Below are positions 13,644-14,963 of a stretch of DNA of 14,963 nt, one piece after another (positions within the stretch are counted from its first letter, which is position 1; every line of letters starts with the position of its first letter). The notes under the pieces are model-generated. The model did not search any database and had not been told where the DNA came from. It was given only the letters and a program-made list of their open reading frames with translations. Position numbers and translations under genes: made by a program. The stretch lies in NCBI GenBank assembly GCA_031423615.1, contig JANPFV010000132.1:1-14963 (forward strand). The letters are read 5' to 3'. This stretch comes from JADLGJ01 sp031423615 (lineage in GTDB: Bacteria; Omnitrophota; Gorgyraeia; Zapsychrales; JANLHA01).

Positions 13644-14123
13644 ATGGCTCAGGCCCCCGAAGAAGAACGCCGTCATCATGAGCGCTATGATACGGACTTA
13701 AAGATTGCGTTTTCAGTGACTTTTGACCTGGAAACAAAAATCAAATTCAAGGTCAAGCGAGACGGCAAGGATTCCAAGCACAGCTATCCGGCTACCGGGC
13801 ATAATATCAACGTCGAAGGATTAGGTTTCTCGTCGGAAGTCAAGTTGGAAAAGGGCGACATGTTAGTTATGGATGTTTTTTTGCCCGCCGCCAAAATGCC
13901 GATTAATATGGAAGGACGGGTTCGCTGGTGCAGTCCGGTCAACCCGCAATCCGGCAAAACCGCCATTTATAAAACAGGTGTAAAAATTTTGAAAGTCCGC
14001 GGGGAAGATGTGGACACCTCGGTTTCGATGGATCCGATCAATAAAATTCAATGGAGTATTGTTCTAGAATCGGTTTTTGGCGGTTTTAAGGAAAGTATTT
14101 TAAAGAGAAAGACAGGACGATAA
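13644..14123 (+). CDS. PilZ-domain protein 2
   Basis: A 159-residue protein, mostly one PilZ domain. RxxxR is R10-HHE-R14, preceded by an acidic and basic N-terminus. The second motif reads N54-INVE-G59, so the usual Ser is Asn. A basic insertion (KFKVKRDGKDSKHSY) lies between the first strands. VRWCSPV and TGVKILKV complete the barrel, and about 35 residues form a C-terminal tail. The family senses c-di-GMP; the substitution may alter affinity. It has its own promoter and ribosome binding site. Its stop is about 56 nt before tRNA-Ser(GGA), with the conserved tRNA leader between, so the two may share a transcript. Confidence 0.88.
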   Translation: MAQAPEEERRHHERYDTDLKIAFSVTFDLETKIKFKVKRDGKDSKHSYPATGHNINVEGLGFSSEVKLEKGDMLVMDVFLPAAKMPINMEGRVRWCSPVNPQSGKTAIYKTGVKILKVRGEDVDTSVSMDPINKIQWSIVLESVFGGFKESILKRKTGR

Positions 14124-14127
14124 AAAA

Positions 14128-14179
14128 TTGCGGTACAACACCTCTTCTTTGAGAGGAAAAGTTTTTTATTTAAGATGTC
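14128..14179 (+). promoter_or_regulatory. Conserved tRNA-Ser leader, second copy
   Basis: TTGCGGTACAACACCTCT (14128-14145) matches 216-233 at 17 of 18 positions, with the same T-run and AGATGT before the tRNA. CACCTCT (14139-14145) can pair with AGAGGTG of the tRNA (14182-14188), or CCTCT can form a local hairpin with AGAGG (14141-14156) followed by a T-run. It may act as promoter, processing site or terminator of the PilZ transcript. Confidence 0.55.
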
Positions 14180-14271
14180 GGAGAGGTGGCCGAGTGGTTT
14201 AAGGCGCACGCCTGGAGAGCGTGTGGCGATCGAAAGGTTGCTCCAGAGTTCGAATCTCTGCCTCTCCGCCA
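14180..14271 (+). tRNA. tRNA-Ser(GGA), reads UCC/UCU
   Basis: The acceptor GGAGAGG (14180-14186) pairs with CCTCTCC (14261-14267), the discriminator is G14268, and CCA is encoded (14269-14271). The anticodon stem CACGC/GCGTG encloses loop CTGGAGA with anticodon GGA (14214-14216). There is a long variable arm and a T arm TTCGAAT. Both the leader and the 3' flank (ATTTGATTT) match those of the split tRNA-Ser(TGA) locus, showing the two are segmental paralogues. Confidence 0.96.
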
Positions 14272-14351
14272 TTTGATTTGGCGTTTATATCCGTCGATTA
14301 AGGGATCAATAAGGACAGCATATAAGGAAATTATTTCTCGGCACAATCCTC

Positions 14352-14561
14352 ATGGCCATTCAAGCCGTTCACTTTGAAATGGAAGATATCCTTGATGGTG
14401 TCGGCGGAAACTTTGACAAGCTGGATGCAGAGAGCGAGGAAATCCGGTTGTCTTACGACAAAGCCTGGGGGGAGTTAGAAGAGGCATACCGTAAAGGACA
14501 AAGAGGAACCAGCAACTTCCCGACTTATGAGGCATTAATGGAAAGTTTAAAGAAAAAATAA
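14352..14561 (+). CDS. Small acidic protein, unrecognised
   Basis: A 69-residue, mainly helical, acidic protein (EMEDILDGVGGNFDKLDAESEEIRLSY cut: EMEDILDG, DAESEEI, ELEEAYRKG) ending in a lysine tail. No family is recognised and there is no clear ribosome binding site; AAGGAAA lies about 20 nt upstream. Coding-like composition and amphipathic helices give modest support. It sits between tRNA-Ser(GGA) and the repeat field and could be a real small gene or a fragment of a longer one. Confidence 0.4.
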   Translation: MAIQAVHFEMEDILDGVGGNFDKLDAESEEIRLSYDKAWGELEEAYRKGQRGTSNFPTYEALMESLKKK

Positions 14562-14575
14562 CCGAAATCAGGGTC

Positions 14576-14631
14576 AATGCCTCTAAAAAACGGGGACAGA
14601 CCCTTTAAAACGGGACCGTCCCTAAGGCATT
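14576..14631. repeat. Composite palindromic repeat
   Basis: AATGCCT (14576-14582) and AGGCATT (14625-14631) are 7-bp inverted repeats. They enclose GGGGACAGACCC (14592-14603) and GGGACCGTCCC (14612-14622). The whole looks like one REP/BIME-like unit. Confidence 0.55.
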
Positions 14632-14648
14632 CTCTAAAGCTCACCCCG

Positions 14649-14713
14649 TGTCATTCCCACTCCTGTCATTCCCGCTCCCACTCCTGTCATTCCCGCGTGC
14701 TTTTAGCGGGAAT
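14649..14713. repeat. Tandem TGTCATTCCC repeats ending in a hairpin
   Basis: TGTCATTCCC occurs at 14649, 14664 and 14685. The last copy runs into ATTCCCGC (14689-14696) pairing with GCGGGAAT (14706-14713) across a 9-nt loop. The TCATTCCCGC...GCGGGAATCC hairpin resembles a widespread class of bacterial intergenic repeats. Spacings of 15 and 21 nt rule out a regular CRISPR array. Confidence 0.6.
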
Positions 14714-14748
14714 CCATTTTAGCATTAAGTGCAGTTGTTTTATAACCA

Positions 14749-14813
14749 GGGACAGTCCCCTGTAAAGCCGGGACAGTCCCTTTGGGTGACACTTGGAAAG
14801 CGGGGACAGTCCC
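14749..14813. repeat. Three GGGACAGTCCC palindromes
   Basis: Exact copies lie at 14749-14759, 14770-14780 and 14803-14813, each a GGGAC/GTCCC dyad around A. With the units at 14592 and 14612 this makes a field of five related dyads. Such units often accompany REP-associated (Y1) transposases, though none is in this window. The stretch from 14562 to 14869 holds these repeats and no gene. Confidence 0.65.
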
Positions 14814-14869
14814 TGAGGGATTATCCCTAAATCCTAAATAAAAAGTTAAAAAAAGAGGACAAAAAGAAT

Positions 14870-14937
14870 GCCCCCGTCGTTAAAATGTTTATGCGAATAA
14901 ACGATTAACATCACCCAATGGGTGAAAAACGGGAGGC
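14870..14937 (+). promoter_or_regulatory. Structured leader: three-way junction hiding the ribosome binding site
   Basis: P1 pairs GCCCCCGT (14870-14877) with ACGGGAGGC (14929-14937), eight base pairs with one bulged A. P2 pairs GTTAA (14879-14883) with TTAAC (14905-14909). Above a small AAA-T/GA internal loop, P2 continues as GTTTAT (14887-14892) with ATAAAC (14897-14902), capped by the GNRA-type tetraloop GCGA. P3 is CACCC-AAT-GGGTG (14912-14924). Junction strands are one to four bases. GGGAGG (14931-14936), the ribosome binding site for the ATG at 14941, is fully inside P1. This is the architecture of a translational riboswitch or autoregulatory leader. No known riboswitch consensus was recognised. 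Confidence 0.6.
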
Positions 14938-14940
14938 AAG

Positions 14941-14963
14941 ATGAATTTAGCAATTAATTTATC
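14941..14963 (+). CDS. Start of a gene cut by the window edge
   Basis: ATG at 14941 follows GGGAGG by 4 nt and opens MNLAINL. Only seven complete codons are visible, so no function can be given. The strong ribosome binding site and the structured leader support a real start. Confidence 0.55.

Noticed and set aside
14649..14694. Short CRISPR-like array of TGTCATTCCC units
   Set aside because: Only three 10-nt units with uneven spacing, similar spacers and a terminal hairpin; this fits an intergenic repeat element, and no cas genes are present.

Overview
The window reads as chromosome from an uncultured, moderately AT-leaning bacterium with a Gram-negative-type envelope. Several proteins have Sec signal peptides, and there are cyclic-di-GMP signalling genes and a surface-sugar operon. 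The NHL/PilZ/HD-GYP gene mix and the GGGACAGTCCC-type intergenic repeats recall Omnitrophota-like or related environmental lineages, but that placement is a weak inference. Three tRNA-Ser genes (anticodons TGA, CGA and GGA), all on the + strand, punctuate the window and mark its recombination-prone points.

Layout. Positions 1-268 hold no clear gene and end in a tRNA-Ser leader. Positions 269-2393 form a small integrated element: a 39-bp copy of the 5' half of tRNA-Ser(TGA) lies at the left end and the intact tRNA-Ser(TGA) at the right end. Between them are repeated arm-type sites, a HigB/HigA-type toxin-antitoxin pair, a block of nested palindromes and an orphan membrane protein, but no integrase. 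Positions 2628-4939 encode an HD-GYP phosphodiesterase and a membrane protein with an EF-hand-like loop. Positions 4941-5570 are the N-terminal part of a tyrosine recombinase without its catalytic domain, abutting tRNA-Ser(CGA). Positions 9219-5754 (- strand) are a tightly coupled four-gene operon: RmlD-like reductase, family 2 glycosyltransferase, zinc-type sugar C-methyltransferase and a second methyltransferase. Positions 9278-10172 encode a small membrane protein overlapping a PilZ protein. Positions 10237-13545 are an exported three-gene operon: a large NHL-propeller protein, an unknown secreted protein and a secreted coiled-coil protein. Positions 13644-14123 encode a second PilZ protein, followed by tRNA-Ser(GGA), a small ORF, an intergenic repeat field and, at the right edge, a structured leader in front of a truncated gene.

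How the genes relate. The HD-GYP enzyme (c-di-GMP breakdown) and two PilZ proteins (c-di-GMP reception) suggest a local second-messenger theme next to envelope functions, though direct links are inferred. The strongest structural observation is the tRNA-Ser element. The native leader, shared with tRNA-Ser(GGA), stays with the truncated 5' fragment, while the native 3' flank, also shared with tRNA-Ser(GGA), stays with the intact tRNA. The insertion therefore split one ancestral locus and supplied a new tRNA 5' half. The second notable object is the leader at 14870-14937, which can fold into a three-way junction that buries the ribosome binding site of the following gene.
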